Shown: positions 36,247-45,357 of the stretch, piece after piece
Layout of the letters: each line of letters starts with the position of its first letter
Position numbering within the stretch: the stretch's first letter is position 1
NCBI RefSeq assembly: GCF_000635915.2
Contig: NZ_CP015614.1
Location: 1,781,501-1,845,500 of the forward strand
From: Brevundimonas naejangsanensis
Lineage (GTDB): Bacteria; Pseudomonadota; Alphaproteobacteria; Caulobacterales; Caulobacteraceae
Length of the DNA: 64,000 nucleotides
Direction: 5' to 3'
Notes under the pieces: model-generated
The model's database searches: none
Told to the model about the DNA's origin: nothing
The model's input: the letters and a program-made list of their open reading frames with translations, nothing else
Position numbers and translations under genes: made by a program

Positions 36247-36618
36247 TCAGGACAGGCCGACACCCTGCACCGGTCCGATCCGCCCCGCCAGACACCATCC
36301 GCCGATCGCCCGCGTCCGAATCCAACCGCCTTCAGGAACCGTGAGCCAGCGGCCCGATCCGGCCGTCAGAGTTTCCAACCGCACGCCCGCCTCCGTCGCC
36401 AGCTCGACCTCCAGGGCCGCCCCCATATAGACGGTCCAAAGCTCCTCGGCTTCCACCGCGCGCCAGTCGTGCGAAGCCTCGGGCGTCAGCAGGCGATAGG
36501 CGCTGACCACGCCGCAAGGCTCCGCGCCGCCCGCAGCCGCCATCGCACGCTCCCAGACGCCGTCGTCCAAGGCTTGCAGGCCCAGATTGCCGATGACTTC
36601 CTCGACCGTGAAATCCAC
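36247..36618 (-). CDS. Cupin-like protein resembling DUF985
   Basis: The C-terminal two thirds resemble DUF985 cupins: SAYRLLTPEASHDWRAVEAEELWTVYMG, then a Gly-rich loop and GGWCLAGRIGPVQGV. The N-terminal metal-like histidine segment usual in these proteins (PHPEGG-type) is replaced by LQALDDGVWERAM, so the site may be lost. The start is unclear. GTG at 36618 gives a protein that begins as the family does; ATG at 36705 adds an Arg-rich extension without a ribosome site. It precedes the DUF1801 gene by 13 bases. Confidence 0.6.
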   Translation of the reverse strand: MDFTVEEVIGNLGLQALDDGVWERAMAAAGGAEPCGVVSAYRLLTPEASHDWRAVEAEELWTVYMGAALEVELATEAGVRLETLTAGSGRWLTVPEGGWIRTRAIGGWCLAGRIGPVQGVGLS

Positions 36619-36755
36619 GCCTCTTCGCCCGCCCCCAATGTTCGCCAGCAGCGCTAGATGGCGCCGTTCGACCCCCTGGCCAATGCCTGTGCGCGCCAGA
36701 CACATTTCGGCCGCAGAACGTCGTTTTCATGATCCACCACTCGGGGGAATTTGAA

Positions 36756-37379
36756 ATGTTGACGGCTCTGATGTCCCTGGCGATCGCCCAGGCCGATCCC
36801 GGCGCAGCTGCTGACACATGCGTCCATGACCGCGCCGCGCTTCTGGCGCTGTCGCCTGCGGACTTTGATCAGGATCTGGACGGCGGCTGGCGCCCTCTTG
36901 GCGAAAAGCCGGAGTGCGCCGAAATCGCCGCCGACCTGCTGGCCGATTATCGGAAGACGCGCTGGGGCGAACTGACCCCAGGCGAACTCCACACCAACTA
37001 TTGGCACGAGGGACAGCTGCGCGCGGGGCTGGGCCAGACGCAGGCGGCGACACGGCTGATGATGGCCGGGGTGAACCCGGACATGGCCCGCAGCGGCTTT
37101 GCCGACTATGCGCTGGGGACCATCGCCTTCCTGCATCAGGACCGCGCCGGCCTGCTCGCCGCCAGAGAGCGGCTGGCCGCCCTGCCCAAACCGCCCGATT
37201 TTGACGACGCCGCCCGGCGCTTCAAAGCCCAGTACGGGTTGGAGTTGAAGTGGCCTGCCAATCTCGGGGTGCTGGACGGCTTCATCGCCTGTTTTGGCCG
37301 CCCCTATAATGAGGCCTATGGCGCCTGCCCCGCCGACGACGACCCGCCGCCTGCATCATCGTCTGAACAGCCGCGATAG
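36756..37379 (+). CDS. Hypothetical secreted protein, 207 residues
   Basis: I do not recognise this protein. A short N-terminal hydrophobic stretch (MLTALMSLAIAQA) looks like a signal peptide. The rest is soluble and helical, with four Cys residues (DTC, PEC, IACF, GAC) that could form disulfides in the periplasm. The ATG at 36756 is preceded by GGGGGAA; an ATG nine codons earlier lacks a ribosome site. It is divergent from the cupin-like gene and convergent with pntB. Confidence 0.65.
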   Translation: MLTALMSLAIAQADPGAAADTCVHDRAALLALSPADFDQDLDGGWRPLGEKPECAEIAADLLADYRKTRWGELTPGELHTNYWHEGQLRAGLGQTQAATRLMMAGVNPDMARSGFADYALGTIAFLHQDRAGLLAARERLAALPKPPDFDDAARRFKAQYGLELKWPANLGVLDGFIACFGRPYNEAYGACPADDDPPPASSSEQPR

Positions 37380-37420
37380 GCGGAGCAGGCGGCGCCGATC
37401 GCGATGATGCGGACGCGAGC

Positions 37421-38839
37421 TCAGAGCGCCTTGACGATCCCCTCGACCATCTTCTTGGCGTCGGCGAACAGCATCATGGTGTTGTCGCGGAAGAAGAGCT
37501 CGTTCTCCACGCCTGCATAGCCGCTGCCCATCGAGCGCTTGATGAACAGGACCGTGCCCGCCTTCTCCACGTCCAGAACCGGCATGCCGTAGATGGGCGA
37601 CTGGGGGTCGGTCTTGGCCGCCGGATTGGTCACGTCGTTGGCGCCGATGACGAAGGCGACGTCGGCAGAGGCGAATTCGCTGTTGATGTCCTCCAGCTCG
37701 AACACCTCGTCATAGGGGACGTTGGCCTCGGCCAGCAGGACGTTCATATGTCCCGGCATCCGGCCCGCGACGGGATGGATGGCGTATTTCACCTCGACGC
37801 CTTCTTCCTTCAGGGTGTCGGCCATCTCGCGAAGGGCGTGCTGGGCCTGGGCCACCGCCATGCCGTAGCCGGGCACGATGATGACCTTGGAGGCGTTCTT
37901 CAGGATGAAGGCGGCGTCCTCGGCCGAGCCCTGCTTGACCGGCCGCGTCTCGACCGCCCCGCCGCCCGCCGCCGCGCCCGCCTCGGCGCCGAAGCCGCCC
38001 AGGATGACGCTGATGAAGCTGCGGTTCATGCCCTTGCACATGATGTAGCTGAGGATCGCGCCCGACGACCCGACCAGGGCGCCGGTGATGATCAGGGCGA
38101 TGTTCTCCAGCGTGAAGCCCAGGGCGGCCGCCGCCCAGCCGGAGTAGGAGTTCAGCATGGACACCACCACCGGCATGTCGGCCCCGCCGATGGGGATGAT
38201 CAGGGTCGCGCCCAGGATCAGGGCGATGGCGAACACGCCCCAGAAGGCCCAGACCGCCGTGCCGCCCGTCCCGATCAGAATGCCGATCAGGAAGACCAGG
38301 GCCAGAGCCAGGGCGATATTGATCAGGTGCCGCGCGGGCAGAAGGATCGGCGCCCCGCTCATCCGCCCATCCAGCTTGGCGAAGGCGATGACCGAGCCGG
38401 TGAAGGTGACGGCCCCGATGGCCACGCCCAGGCTCAGCTCGACGATCGACAGAGTCTTGATCCCGCCGCTGGCGGTGACGATGCCGAAGGCGTCGGGCGC
38501 ATAAACGGCACCGACCGCCACCAGACAGGCCGCCAGGCCGACGAGGGAGTGGAAGGCGGCGACCAGCTGCGGCATGGCCGTCATCGGCACGCGGTTGGCG
38601 ATCACCGCCCCCGCCCCGCCGCCGACCACGACCCCGCCCGCGATCAGGGCCAAGGTGAGCGGGTCCAGCGCGCCCGATGTCCCCAGCGTCAGCAGGGTGA
38701 CGCCGACGGCCAGGGCCATGCCGACCATGCCCAGCGTATTGCCCCGTCGGCTGGTCTCGGGGCTGGATAGACCCCTGAGAGAGAGGATGAACAGAACCCC
38801 CGCCGCCAGATAGGCCAGCGCCGCGATGGATGCGTTCAT
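37421..38839 (-). CDS. pntB: NAD(P) transhydrogenase beta subunit
   Basis: PntB forms the NADP-binding domain and part of the proton channel of transhydrogenase, which uses the proton gradient to make NADPH from NADH. The 472-residue protein has about nine hydrophobic helices, then a cytosolic domain with the GYGMAVAQAQHAL nucleotide-binding loop near residue 325 and VIGANDVTNPAA near 410-421. It is the distal gene of an operon that also holds pntAA, pntAB and four small ORFs. Confidence 0.96.
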   Translation of the reverse strand: MNASIAALAYLAAGVLFILSLRGLSSPETSRRGNTLGMVGMALAVGVTLLTLGTSGALDPLTLALIAGGVVVGGGAGAVIANRVPMTAMPQLVAAFHSLVGLAACLVAVGAVYAPDAFGIVTASGGIKTLSIVELSLGVAIGAVTFTGSVIAFAKLDGRMSGAPILLPARHLINIALALALVFLIGILIGTGGTAVWAFWGVFAIALILGATLIIPIGGADMPVVVSMLNSYSGWAAAALGFTLENIALIITGALVGSSGAILSYIMCKGMNRSFISVILGGFGAEAGAAAGGGAVETRPVKQGSAEDAAFILKNASKVIIVPGYGMAVAQAQHALREMADTLKEEGVEVKYAIHPVAGRMPGHMNVLLAEANVPYDEVFELEDINSEFASADVAFVIGANDVTNPAAKTDPQSPIYGMPVLDVEKAGTVLFIKRSMGSGYAGVENELFFRDNTMMLFADAKKMVEGIVKAL

Positions 38840-38865
38840 CCCCCTCCCCCTCTTTCAATCCTGAA

Positions 38866-39240
38866 TCAGAAAACGTTGACGATGGCGGGCGCGCCGCCGT
38901 TTGTGCCCGCAGCCTTGGCTTCGCCGTCCTTGACCACCGCCAGGCCGACGGGGCCTTCGCCGCCGGTCTTGGTCACCTTGCAGCGACCGTTGTCGCCGGG
39001 CAGGCGACCGGCCATCCGGCCCGAGCCGGTGTGATTGATGCGGTTCATGTGAATCCCCCGGATCGTGACCGGGGTGAAGCCGCACTCCAGCGCCCAGCTG
39101 GCGCGCTGAGGCGCGACGACCGACCAGTGCAGGCCCGCATAGGGGTTCTTGCCCACTTCGCGGTCCGACTGAGCCGAGGCGGCGCCGGCGGCGGCGACAG
39201 CGGCGGACAGGACCAAGGCGGAAATCAGGGAAGCTTTCAT
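38866..39240 (-). CDS. Small secreted protein inside the pnt operon
   Basis: This 124-residue protein has a clear signal peptide (cleavage after ASA near residue 24). The mature part of about 100 residues contains two Cys (LECGF, GRCKV) that could form a disulfide. I do not recognise the family. The ATG at 39240 is used rather than the GTG just before it. It is 21 bases after a small membrane-protein gene and 26 bases before pntB, so it sits within the transhydrogenase operon. A periplasmic protein is not a known part of that enzyme. Confidence 0.72.
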   Translation of the reverse strand: MKASLISALVLSAAVAAAGAASAQSDREVGKNPYAGLHWSVVAPQRASWALECGFTPVTIRGIHMNRINHTGSGRMAGRLPGDNGRCKVTKTGGEGPVGLAVVKDGEAKAAGTNGGAPAIVNVF

Positions 39241-39261
39241 CACGCGATACTCTTCGTTGGG

Positions 39262-39543
39262 TTAGCGTTTGACGGATTGAGTGCGCGACAGACGCCACAG
39301 CGCCGCCGCGATGAAAAGAGGGCCCAGCAGCATCATCGCCCAGTCGAAGACCGTCATCTCGCGATCCTGAATGATGATGCGCGTCAGCACGGCGGCGAAC
39401 ACCATGACCACGCCGCAGTCCTGGAACCGCAGCCGCCCGATGGGATCCTTGATCCGCACCCAGCTCACGATCCACAGCGCCACGCCCAGACCCGTGACGG
39501 CCCAAGAGGCGTAGAAGGCCAACAGATAGGGGGACAAACTCAC
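39262..39543 (-). CDS. Small membrane protein (93 residues) in the pnt operon
   Basis: This protein has three hydrophobic segments (about 5-27, 42-60 and 67-84) and basic residues at the C-terminus. Its GTG start at 39543 overlaps the stop of the preceding small membrane gene by four bases (GTGA), so the two are translationally coupled. The family is not recognised; the spacing of helices resembles its neighbour, suggesting an old duplication. Confidence 0.75.
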   Translation of the reverse strand: MSLSPYLLAFYASWAVTGLGVALWIVSWVRIKDPIGRLRFQDCGVVMVFAAVLTRIIIQDREMTVFDWAMMLLGPLFIAAALWRLSRTQSVKR

Positions 39544-39839
39544 GAGGCGGCCTCAGTATTATCCGGCCGCTTCAGTCGTGCACGGACAATGCGCACGCCG
39601 TTCCAGACGACCAATCCCGCAAAAATGAGCGAGCCGACCACCACCGCCCAATCATCCTGCGTGGCGGCCCGCCAGAGAAACAGGCTGGCGACGCCGGGAT
39701 AGAAGGTCAGCGCCAAGGCCAGTTCGATCCGGCGACGCGCATCGACCGACAACCTGCCCCCAAACATGGCTGCGCCCAGAATGAGCAACACGCCCCCGGC
39801 GAGGAGCAGGGTCAGCATGCCGGCGCTCAGGCTCGTCAT
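39540..39839 (-). CDS. Small membrane protein (99 residues) coupled to pntAB
   Basis: This protein has three hydrophobic segments (about 8-28, 40-58 and 65-83) and an Arg/Lys-rich tail. Its ATG overlaps the pntAB stop codon by one base (TGATG), and its stop overlaps the next gene, so it is embedded in a chain of coupled cistrons. It resembles the 93-residue neighbour in layout (a hydrophobic N-terminus, then a TQDDWAVV versus TVFDWAMM stretch). No known transhydrogenase subunit matches it. Confidence 0.75.
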   Translation of the reverse strand: MTSLSAGMLTLLLAGGVLLILGAAMFGGRLSVDARRRIELALALTFYPGVASLFLWRAATQDDWAVVVGSLIFAGLVVWNGVRIVRARLKRPDNTEAAS

Positions 39840-40156
39840 CAGCGACGTTCCTTCTTCTTGTACATGGCCAGCATCCGGCGCGTGACCATGAAGCCGCCGA
39901 AGATGTTGACGCTGGCCAGCGTCACGGCGGCCACGCCCGCGCCCTTGGCGATCCAGGCGTTCGGCCCGCCCGCCTGGGCGCTCATCGCCGCCGCTGCGAT
40001 CAGGCCGCCGACGATGATGACGCTGGAAATGGCGTTGGTGACGGCCATCAGGGGCGTATGCAAGGCCGGCGTCACGCTCCAGACGACGTAGTAGCCGACG
40101 AAGATCGACAGGACGAAGATCGCCAGGCGAAAGACGGTGGGATCGACGTGTTCCAT
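39839..40156 (-). CDS. pntAB: NAD(P) transhydrogenase alpha-2 subunit
   Basis: This 105-residue subunit supplies membrane helices of the proton channel in the split alpha form of transhydrogenase. It contains three hydrophobic helices, with the conserved VTPALHTPLMAVTNAISS stretch near residues 28-45. It is separated from pntAA by a small extra ORF and followed by further small ORFs, unlike the compact pntAA-pntAB-pntB order common in relatives. Confidence 0.93.
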   Translation of the reverse strand: MEHVDPTVFRLAIFVLSIFVGYYVVWSVTPALHTPLMAVTNAISSVIIVGGLIAAAAMSAQAGGPNAWIAKGAGVAAVTLASVNIFGGFMVTRRMLAMYKKKERR

Positions 40157-40158
40157 AG

Positions 40159-40392
40159 CTAGACACTCTGCTCCATGCGCGCGTCGATGCTGATGAGAAC
40201 CCTCAACAATCCGCCGCCCAACACGCTTCCGAAGAAGATGGACGCCAAGCTGGCAATCGCTCTGCCCAGCGCCTGAGGCCCGTCAACTTCCGGGAGCCCA
40301 ATCACGCCGGCGGCAATACAAAAAAGAGGGCCGCCGAAAATCACAATCACGGAGAGCACTGAGAGCACGCTTCGTAGGCGAGCAGAAATCAT
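40159..40392 (-). CDS. Small membrane protein between pntAA and pntAB
   Basis: This 77-residue protein has two hydrophobic segments (about 10-32 and 45-66). Its ATG overlaps the pntAA stop by four bases (ATGA) and its stop lies two bases before the pntAB start, so translation should be coupled in both directions. I do not recognise the family. Its A+T content looks higher than that of the neighbours (for example 40290-40375), which may hint at a later acquisition. Confidence 0.7.
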   Translation of the reverse strand: MISARLRSVLSVLSVIVIFGGPLFCIAAGVIGLPEVDGPQALGRAIASLASIFFGSVLGGGLLRVLISIDARMEQSV

Positions 40393-41522
40393 CCCCTCAC
40401 TCCTTCATGCACCACGGCGCCGCCGTGGGTGACGACGGCGGCCTTAAGGATTTCCTCCTCCAGATCGACCGTCAGGGCGCCGTCCTTGATCATCAACCCC
40501 AGGAAGGCCACCAGGTTGCGGGCGTAAAGGGCGCTGGCGTCCGCCGCGATGCGGCCGGGCAGATTGGTCCAGCCCACGATCTTCACGCCGTTGGCCGTAG
40601 TAACCACCTCGTTCGGCCTGGAGCCCTCGACGTTACCGCCCGCCTCGACCGCCAGGTCGATGATGACCGAGCCCGGCTTCATCGACGCGACGTGCGCCGC
40701 CGTCACCAGCTTGGGCGCCGGGCGGCCGGGGATCAGGGCCGTGGTGATCACCACGTCCTGCTTGACGATATGGGCGGCGGTCAGATCGGCCTGCTTGGCC
40801 TGATATTCGGCGGACATGGCCTTGGCGTAGCCGCCCACCGTCTCGGCCGCCTTGAACTCTTCATCCTCCACGGCGACGAATTTGGCGCCCAGGCTCTCGA
40901 CCTGCTCCTTGGCGGCGGGGCGCACGTCGGTGGCCGTGACGACCGCGCCCAGACGCCGCGCGGTGGCGATGGCCTGAAGTCCCGCGACCCCCGCCCCCAT
41001 GACGAAGGTCTTGGCGGCGGCCACCGTCCCGGCGGCCGTCATCATCATGGGGAAGCCCTTGCCATAGGCGTAGGCCGCCTCGATCACCGCCCGGTATCCA
41101 GCCAGGTTGGCTTGGGACGACAGCACGTCCATGACCTGGGCGCGGGTGATGCGAGGCACGAACTCCATCGCGAAGGCGGTGGCCTGAGCGCCCCTCAACG
41201 CCTCAACCGTCGCCTTGTCGCGCCAGGCGTCCAGCAGGCTGATGACCACCGCGCCGGGTTTCAGGGCGCTGATCTCGGACGCGGTGGGCCCGCGCACCTT
41301 CAGCAGCACGTCAGCCCCGGCCAATACCGCCGACAGGTCGGGCTTCACGCTGGCGCCCGCGTCGGCGTAATCGGTGTCGGGAATGGAGGAGCCCAAGCCC
41401 GTCCCGGCCTCCACGCTGACTGCGGCCCCCAGGGCGATAAGCTTCTTCACCGTCTCCGGCGTTGCAGCGCAGCGCGTTTCGCCTTCACGGCGTTCGCGGG
41501 TGACGGCGATGGCGACGGCCAA
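40389..41522 (-). CDS. pntAA: NAD(P) transhydrogenase alpha-1 subunit
   Basis: This soluble subunit binds NAD(H) in proton-translocating transhydrogenase. It is 377 residues from a TTG at 41522, which follows GGGAGGG by a good distance. The family begins with the ETRCAATPETVKKL type segment close to this point. The NAD-binding MGAGVAGLQAIATARRLGAVVTATDVRP and the mobile-loop region near 220-240 are present. It starts the operon and overlaps the next small ORF by four bases. Confidence 0.93.
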   Translation of the reverse strand: MAVAIAVTRERREGETRCAATPETVKKLIALGAAVSVEAGTGLGSSIPDTDYADAGASVKPDLSAVLAGADVLLKVRGPTASEISALKPGAVVISLLDAWRDKATVEALRGAQATAFAMEFVPRITRAQVMDVLSSQANLAGYRAVIEAAYAYGKGFPMMMTAAGTVAAAKTFVMGAGVAGLQAIATARRLGAVVTATDVRPAAKEQVESLGAKFVAVEDEEFKAAETVGGYAKAMSAEYQAKQADLTAAHIVKQDVVITTALIPGRPAPKLVTAAHVASMKPGSVIIDLAVEAGGNVEGSRPNEVVTTANGVKIVGWTNLPGRIAADASALYARNLVAFLGLMIKDGALTVDLEEEILKAAVVTHGGAVVHEGVRG

Positions 41523-41681
41523 GCGAATCCCTCCCACTCCCCAGGGTCGAACCGACGTTAGGCCGAAGCCGAAGCGGGCGTCAAAGGCGCGTCTGCGAGG
41601 GAGAGCGATTTTCTTGCCGCCTAGGCCACCCGTTCGGCCCACGTCGGAAGTTTCGACCACCCAAGCCGCCTAGCACGCAAG

Positions 41682-41711
41682 CAAAAAGCCCGCCGGACGC
41701 GCCGACGGGCC
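41682..41711 (-). terminator. Rho-independent terminator of the oxidase subunit IV gene
   Basis: GCCCGCCGG (41688-41696) pairs with CCGACGGGC (41702-41710) with one mismatch around ACGCG. On the minus strand TTTTT follows. It separates the cytochrome oxidase subunit gene from pntAA. Confidence 0.78.
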
Positions 41712-41741
41712 TTTCAATCACTTCCGTCCGGGAAACCGGGC

Positions 41742-41987
41742 TTAGTGGGTCTTCTTGCTCTTCAGCATGAAGAAGCCGACGACCGACACCACCACCGAGA
41801 CGATAAAGGCCGGGAAGAAGCCAGCGCCCACGCCGAACCACACCGTCAGGAACAGGATCACCACCGCCGTGGCCAGCGAGACCCACTTGGTCAGGCCCAG
41901 GAACAGAGCCCAGGTCCAGGCCTGTTCCGAGATGTTCATTTCCCCGTGGACGTGGGGGGCGGTCGCTTCAGCGTGCTGGTCGGCCAT
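41742..41987 (-). CDS. aa3-type cytochrome c oxidase subunit IV
   Basis: This 81-residue protein is a small accessory subunit of bacterial aa3 cytochrome oxidase (COX4_pro_2 type). It has the conserved HGEMNISEQ start (about 14-22), then two hydrophobic segments (about 26-50 and 54-76). The ATG at 41987 has a GGAAG ribosome site; the TTG four codons upstream is unlikely. Other oxidase genes are not nearby. It is terminated by its own hairpin. Confidence 0.85.
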   Translation of the reverse strand: MADQHAEATAPHVHGEMNISEQAWTWALFLGLTKWVSLATAVVILFLTVWFGVGAGFFPAFIVSVVVSVVGFFMLKSKKTH

Positions 41988-42072
41988 GGGGTCTTCCAAA
42001 AAAGAGTCGGGATTTCGACGGCTCTTATAGCGAGGCCTGCGCGCGGCTCAAGTCCGTGGGGCCTCAAGCGCT

Positions 42073-43422
42073 TCAGTCGAGGCTTTCCAGCACCGCACTT
42101 GTAAAGGCGGCCACGTCGAACGGCTTGCCCGCCGGGTCTTCGCCGCGCCGCACGATGACCACCTGACGGCTGGGCACGATCACCACATACTGACCCCGGT
42201 TGCCGAAGGCGGCGAAGGCGTCGGCGGGCACGCCCTCGGAGCGGTTCATCAGCCAGAAGGTCGCGCCATAGCCGAAGTCGCCCGTCGGCGGCTGCGGGCC
42301 GGTCGGAGCGGTCACATAGTCACGCCAGCCCTCGGGCAGGGTGCGCTCGCCCTCCCACACGCCGTCCTGCAGATACAGTTGACCGAAACGCGCCAGATCG
42401 CGCGCCGTGGTCCAGACCTGGCTCGACAGGATGTAGTTGCCGCGCCAGTCGGTCTCGGCCCAGGTGTGGGTCATGCCCAGCGCGTCGAACAGTTCGGCCG
42501 GCGGATGGGCGGCGAAGCTGGGAGCCGCCGCCATGGTCGCCAGAAGCGTGTCGTTGTTGGCGTAGCGATAAACCGTCCCCACCGGCGCCAGCAGCGGCCA
42601 GCCGGGCGCCTGCTCATCGACCGCCACGCCCCCGAAATAGAGGCCGTCAGTGCGGTTTCCCGCCGTGTCGCTGGTCAGGCCCGACGACATCCGCATCAGG
42701 GCGTCGACGGTGATGGCCGCGCGCGGGTCGCCCGGCGTGCGCCAGTTGGCGATGGCGGCAGGCGCCTTCACATCCAGATCGCCGCGCTGCACCGCCGCGC
42801 CGATCACGGTCCCGGCCAGGCTCTTGGCCACCGACCAGGTGCGCTGCGGCGTGTTCGGGCCGAAGTCAGTCGCATAGCGTTCCGCCACCCGTTTGCCGCC
42901 CTGCATCACCACCACGCCGGTGGTGTTGGTCCCCTCGCCGAATCCCTGATCAAAGGCGCGGCCGACGGCGGCCTCCAGCGCGCGGGCGTTCCCCTTGGGC
43001 CGGGCGGTCGGCAGGTCCGGGGGCGAGGCCCGGCGCGCCAGCGGGGCGCGTTCAGGCGCGCTGCCCTGCGCATAACCCATCGGCTCGATGACGCAGCCGC
43101 GCCCCTCGGTCCAGGTCGCGACGCGCGCCGGAGCGGCCTGATCCCATGCGACCGAGACGGCGTTCCCGGCCATCTCGACCTTCATGGCGCCCACCAGAGG
43201 CTGGAGCTCAGGATAGATGCCGACCAGTTCGTTCGCCTCGACGCTCGCGACCGTCCGCTCGGCGCCCGCCGCGCGGGCCGAGTGAACAGCACTGCACACC
43301 GTCAGCGCCTTGTATCCCGCCGCCAAGGCGCGGTGATTGGCCGAAGCCTCAGTCTGGGCGAGAACCGTCGTCGGCAAGGCGAGAACGGCGGCGAGAACAA
43401 GCACACGGGACGCGATTTTCAT
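42073..43422 (-). CDS. Periplasmic serine hydrolase (beta-lactamase class C-like)
   Basis: This 449-residue protein has a signal peptide (cleavage after VLA near residue 22) and a serine beta-lactamase/transpeptidase-like domain. The SxxK motif is SVAK, followed by YAN as the second motif, as in class C beta-lactamases and EstB-type esterases. The third motif is not a clear KTG. Its role may be peptide or ester hydrolysis rather than antibiotic resistance. Upstream in-frame codons to 44037 are ignored because they lack a signal and run antisense to DUF4153. Confidence 0.85.
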   Translation of the reverse strand: MKIASRVLVLAAVLALPTTVLAQTEASANHRALAAGYKALTVCSAVHSARAAGAERTVASVEANELVGIYPELQPLVGAMKVEMAGNAVSVAWDQAAPARVATWTEGRGCVIEPMGYAQGSAPERAPLARRASPPDLPTARPKGNARALEAAVGRAFDQGFGEGTNTTGVVVMQGGKRVAERYATDFGPNTPQRTWSVAKSLAGTVIGAAVQRGDLDVKAPAAIANWRTPGDPRAAITVDALMRMSSGLTSDTAGNRTDGLYFGGVAVDEQAPGWPLLAPVGTVYRYANNDTLLATMAAAPSFAAHPPAELFDALGMTHTWAETDWRGNYILSSQVWTTARDLARFGQLYLQDGVWEGERTLPEGWRDYVTAPTGPQPPTGDFGYGATFWLMNRSEGVPADAFAAFGNRGQYVVIVPSRQVVIVRRGEDPAGKPFDVAAFTSAVLESLD

Positions 43423-43554
43423 GCGGCCACGCTTCAACGCCGGGCCCCGGCTGTCAACGCTTCTTCCTTCTCCTGCGACGCGAGAAGAAGACGCGGGCTT
43501 CCCACGCCCGCCTTCGCGCGCCACCTTGCCGGCTAAGCTCAGGAAAGACCTGTC

Positions 43555-45357
43555 ATGACCTACGCCGCCACCGACCCCACCGGACGCGCCTCGCTGGATG
43601 GCGCGCGCGGGCTCGCCGCCCTTCGGATCGGCATCGGCCTGATGCAGGGGCTGATCCTCTATCTGCTCTACCGCTCGGCGTCGGACAGTGAAGCCCTGGC
43701 CTGGCCTGCGACCCAGCCGTCGCTGTTCGCCGCCCTGGTGCTGGCGACCCTGTTCGCGCCGGTGATGCTGCTGGCGGGCGTCGGGCGGATGGGATGGAAG
43801 GCGCTGGCGCTGTGGGGCGTCGTCGCGGCGGCGGTTCTGGCGCTGATGGGCTGGCATGACGCGGCCCAACGGGCGAGCGACTATTTCCACCCGCCCTATC
43901 TGCGCTTTCCGGTCGTCGCCTTCGCGGCGGCGGCCCTGTTCATCGCCCACCATCTGATCGTGCCGGCCGTCGCCGCCAGACGCTGGATCGCTGATTTCGA
44001 CGACTATTTCGACACGGCCTGGAAGGCCGGCGTGCAACTGGTGCTGTCCCTGGGCTTCACCGGCGCCTTCTGGCTGCTGCTGTTCCTGGGAGCGGCACTG
44101 TTCCGCGTCATCGGCCTCAGCTTCCTGAGTGACCTGCTGGGCAAGGAGTGGTTCTCCATCCCCGTCACCTGCCTGGTCTTCGCCGTGGCGGTGCAGCTGA
44201 CCGACGTGCGCGGCGGGCTGATCCGGGGCGTGCGGACGGTGGCGTTGATGCTGTTATCCTGGCTGCTGCTGGTCATCACCGTCCTGGTGGCGGGTTTTCT
44301 GGCCGCCCTGCCCTTCACCGGCCTGGACGGGCTGTGGAAGACGGGCAGCGCCACGGCCCTGGTGCTGTCGGCGGCCGCCGCCCTGATCGTGCTGATCAAC
44401 ACCGCCTATCAGGACGGACGCGAGGATAATCTGCCGCCCGCCGCCCTGCGCCTGGGCGCGCGCGTCGCCTCGGTGCTGCTGACGCCGCTGATCCTGATCG
44501 CGATCTGGGGTCTGAGCCTTCGCATCGGTCAGCATGGCCTGACGCCGGACCGCATCATCGCCTCGGCCTGCGCCCTCGTGGGCGTCATCTATGCCGCCGG
44601 ATACGGGTGGGCCGCCCTGTCGCCGCTGTGGCGAAAGACCGCGTGGATGAAGCCGCTGGAGCGCACCAATGTCCTGGCCGCCGTCCTGACGGTGCTGGTC
44701 ATCCTGGCCCTGTTCAGCCCCCTGGCCGACCCGGCGCGCCTGTCGGTCAACGATCAGATGGCGCGGCTGAAGCGCGGCGCCGTCAGCGCAGCCCAGTTCG
44801 ACTACGCCTTCCTGCGCTATGATGCGGGCAAGGCTGGGCGCGCCGCCCTGGCCGAGCTGGCGAAATCACCCGACGCGGAAGTCGCCCGTCACGCCAAGGC
44901 CGCTCAAGCCTCGACCTCGCGCTATGAGCTGACGGACGCGACCACGCCCCCGCGCGCGCCCAACATCGCCCCCTGGCCAGCGGACAAGCCCCTGCCCGCC
45001 GCCTTCCTGGCCCCGACGGCGCCCCCGGATCCGCGCTACGCCTGCAACAGCGACGACAACTGCCTTGCCGCTCAGCGCGACCTGAACGGCGACGGCCGCG
45101 ATGAAATCCTGCTGGCGACGACCTACAGGATCGCCCTGTTCGCTCAGGACGCCGACGGCCGCTGGGTTCATCAGGGCGACTATCAGGTTCCGCATTGCCC
45201 CGGCCCCGGCGCCGGCGGCCGCGACCTGCGCGAGGCGCTCAAAGATCCCGATCTGAAGACCGCCGCCCCGCCCTGGCCCGATCTGAAAATGGGCGACGTA
45301 ACCGGTCGACTTCAGCCGGAAACCGTCTGCCCGAAACCCGCTGTCGTTAACCCCTGA
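43555..45357 (+). CDS. DUF4153 multi-spanning membrane protein
   Basis: This 600-residue protein has about 12 hydrophobic segments across residues 20-400 and a soluble C-terminal part. It matches the DUF4153 family in layout, with FYFDTAWKAG-like and ALPFTGLDGLWKTGSATALVLS stretches. The C-terminal domain contains DLNGDGRDEILLAT, a calcium-binding DxNxDG loop of the FG-GAP type. Function is not known. The ATG has an AGGAAAG ribosome site. It is divergent from the serine hydrolase. Confidence 0.8.
   Translation: MTYAATDPTGRASLDGARGLAALRIGIGLMQGLILYLLYRSASDSEALAWPATQPSLFAALVLATLFAPVMLLAGVGRMGWKALALWGVVAAAVLALMGWHDAAQRASDYFHPPYLRFPVVAFAAAALFIAHHLIVPAVAARRWIADFDDYFDTAWKAGVQLVLSLGFTGAFWLLLFLGAALFRVIGLSFLSDLLGKEWFSIPVTCLVFAVAVQLTDVRGGLIRGVRTVALMLLSWLLLVITVLVAGFLAALPFTGLDGLWKTGSATALVLSAAAALIVLINTAYQDGREDNLPPAALRLGARVASVLLTPLILIAIWGLSLRIGQHGLTPDRIIASACALVGVIYAAGYGWAALSPLWRKTAWMKPLERTNVLAAVLTVLVILALFSPLADPARLSVNDQMARLKRGAVSAAQFDYAFLRYDAGKAGRAALAELAKSPDAEVARHAKAAQASTSRYELTDATTPPRAPNIAPWPADKPLPAAFLAPTAPPDPRYACNSDDNCLAAQRDLNGDGRDEILLATTYRIALFAQDADGRWVHQGDYQVPHCPGPGAGGRDLREALKDPDLKTAAPPWPDLKMGDVTGRLQPETVCPKPAVVNP

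Noticed and set aside
42073..43422. Antibiotic-resistance beta-lactamase
   Set aside because: SxxK and YxN are present but the KTG-type motif is not clear and the N-terminal domain is unusual; a peptidase or esterase role is equally likely.
43423..44037. N-terminal extension of the serine hydrolase frame to 654 codons
   Set aside because: The extension lies antisense to the DUF4153 gene and precedes a clear signal peptide at 43422, so the shorter start is right.
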